The position numbers and the translations under genes are program-made. DNA of 64,000 nt from JAPLDB01 sp038230515 (GTDB taxonomy: Bacteria > Bacteroidota > Bacteroidia > AKYH767-A > 2013-40CM-41-45). The DNA is taken from positions 1 to 64,000 of the forward strand of contig JBBRND010000011.1 of the NCBI GenBank assembly GCA_038230515.1, in the 5' to 3' direction. Positions 63,839 to 64,000 of the stretch are shown piece by piece. Numbering within the stretch: position 1 is the first letter of the stretch; each line of letters starts with the position of its first letter. A model generated the notes under the pieces. The model searched no databases, had not been told where the DNA came from, and worked only from the letters and a program-made list of their open reading frames with translations.

Positions 63839-64000
63839 ATGAAAAAAAATCTAATGACCATTGCAGTTGCAGCGCTGATGAGTGTTGCAGCCATTGCACA
63901 GAAAGTAGTAGTAAAGGGAAGCGACACTGTTCTTCCACTTTCGCAAAAAGAGGCAGAAAGCTACATGAAGAAAAACAGCATGACAAGCATTACGGTTGTT
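63839..64000 (+). CDS. Phosphate ABC transporter substrate-binding protein (PstS-like), 5' part only
   Basis: The frame starts at ATG 63839 and runs off the window after 54 codons. It has a signal peptide (MKKNLMTIAVAALMSVAAIA) followed by KVVVKGSDTVLPL, the first strand and phosphate-binding loop typical of PstS proteins. Position behind a phosphate-selective porin agrees. The rest of the gene is outside the window. Confidence 0.75.
   Translation, partial: MKKNLMTIAVAALMSVAAIAQKVVVKGSDTVLPLSQKEAESYMKKNSMTSITVV

Overview
The window is A+T-rich DNA from a member of the Bacteroidota. The evidence is direct: proteins ending in type IX secretion (T9SS) type A sorting domains, a TonB-receptor/DUF4249 lipoprotein pair, DarA/DarB flexirubin-type genes, several exact TANNTTTG promoter -7 elements, and few purine-rich ribosome binding sites. 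Order and genus cannot be set from the sequence. No rRNA, tRNA, CRISPR array or intact insertion sequence was seen.

Layout. (1) 0.1-13.6 kb, minus strand: a surface polysaccharide locus with a Wzi/RemB-like barrel, an atypical sugar-1-phosphate transferase, a DUF354 protein, a six-hairpin protein, a two-domain oxidoreductase, an AsnB-like amidotransferase, a GT4 glycosyltransferase, and a dehydrogenase-acetyltransferase-aminotransferase trio in the order of wlbABC (diacetamido-uronic acid pathway). (2) 13.9-19.9 kb, plus strand: a Dlt-like acylation operon holding a DltA-like adenylation enzyme, two tandem GNAT/carrier-protein pairs, an MBOAT acyltransferase and an SGNH-like membrane-anchored protein. 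(3) 19.9-21.7 kb: a nested palindrome, a small fibronectin-III-like gene, a 42-bp (2 x 21) repeat array and a LuxR-type HTH gene broken in an A9 tract. (4) 21.9-25.8 kb: a translationally coupled UbiA / type III PKS / methyltransferase / FAD enzyme operon. (5) 25.9-28.8 kb, minus strand: housekeeping genes (2-hydroxyacid dehydrogenase, rsmA, DUF1571, DUF4286). (6) 28.8-43.1 kb: part of an aryl-polyene/dialkylresorcinol (flexirubin-type) pigment cluster, with a sulfotransferase on the opposite strand and a long degenerate 21-bp repeat array inside it. (7) 43.3-54.9 kb: Xaa-Pro aminopeptidase, a 1647-residue T9SS cargo protein, a TonB receptor with DUF4249, a single-domain response regulator and small proteins. 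(8) 54.9-56.3 kb: a third 21-bp array directly upstream of a canonical promoter and a second fibronectin-III-like gene, then terminators and a short DNA-methyltransferase-like relic. (9) 56.3-64 kb: an Nramp-related transporter, T9SS proteins, a pentameric ligand-gated channel homologue, a two-helix pore-like protein, and a phosphate porin/PstS pair that runs off the end.

The most unusual signals are the three intergenic arrays. They differ in sequence but share an exact 21-bp period, and two of them sit just upstream of small genes with fibronectin-III-like C-termini. Next is the Dlt-like operon with duplicated GNAT-carrier modules, a combination I do not recognise as a described system.
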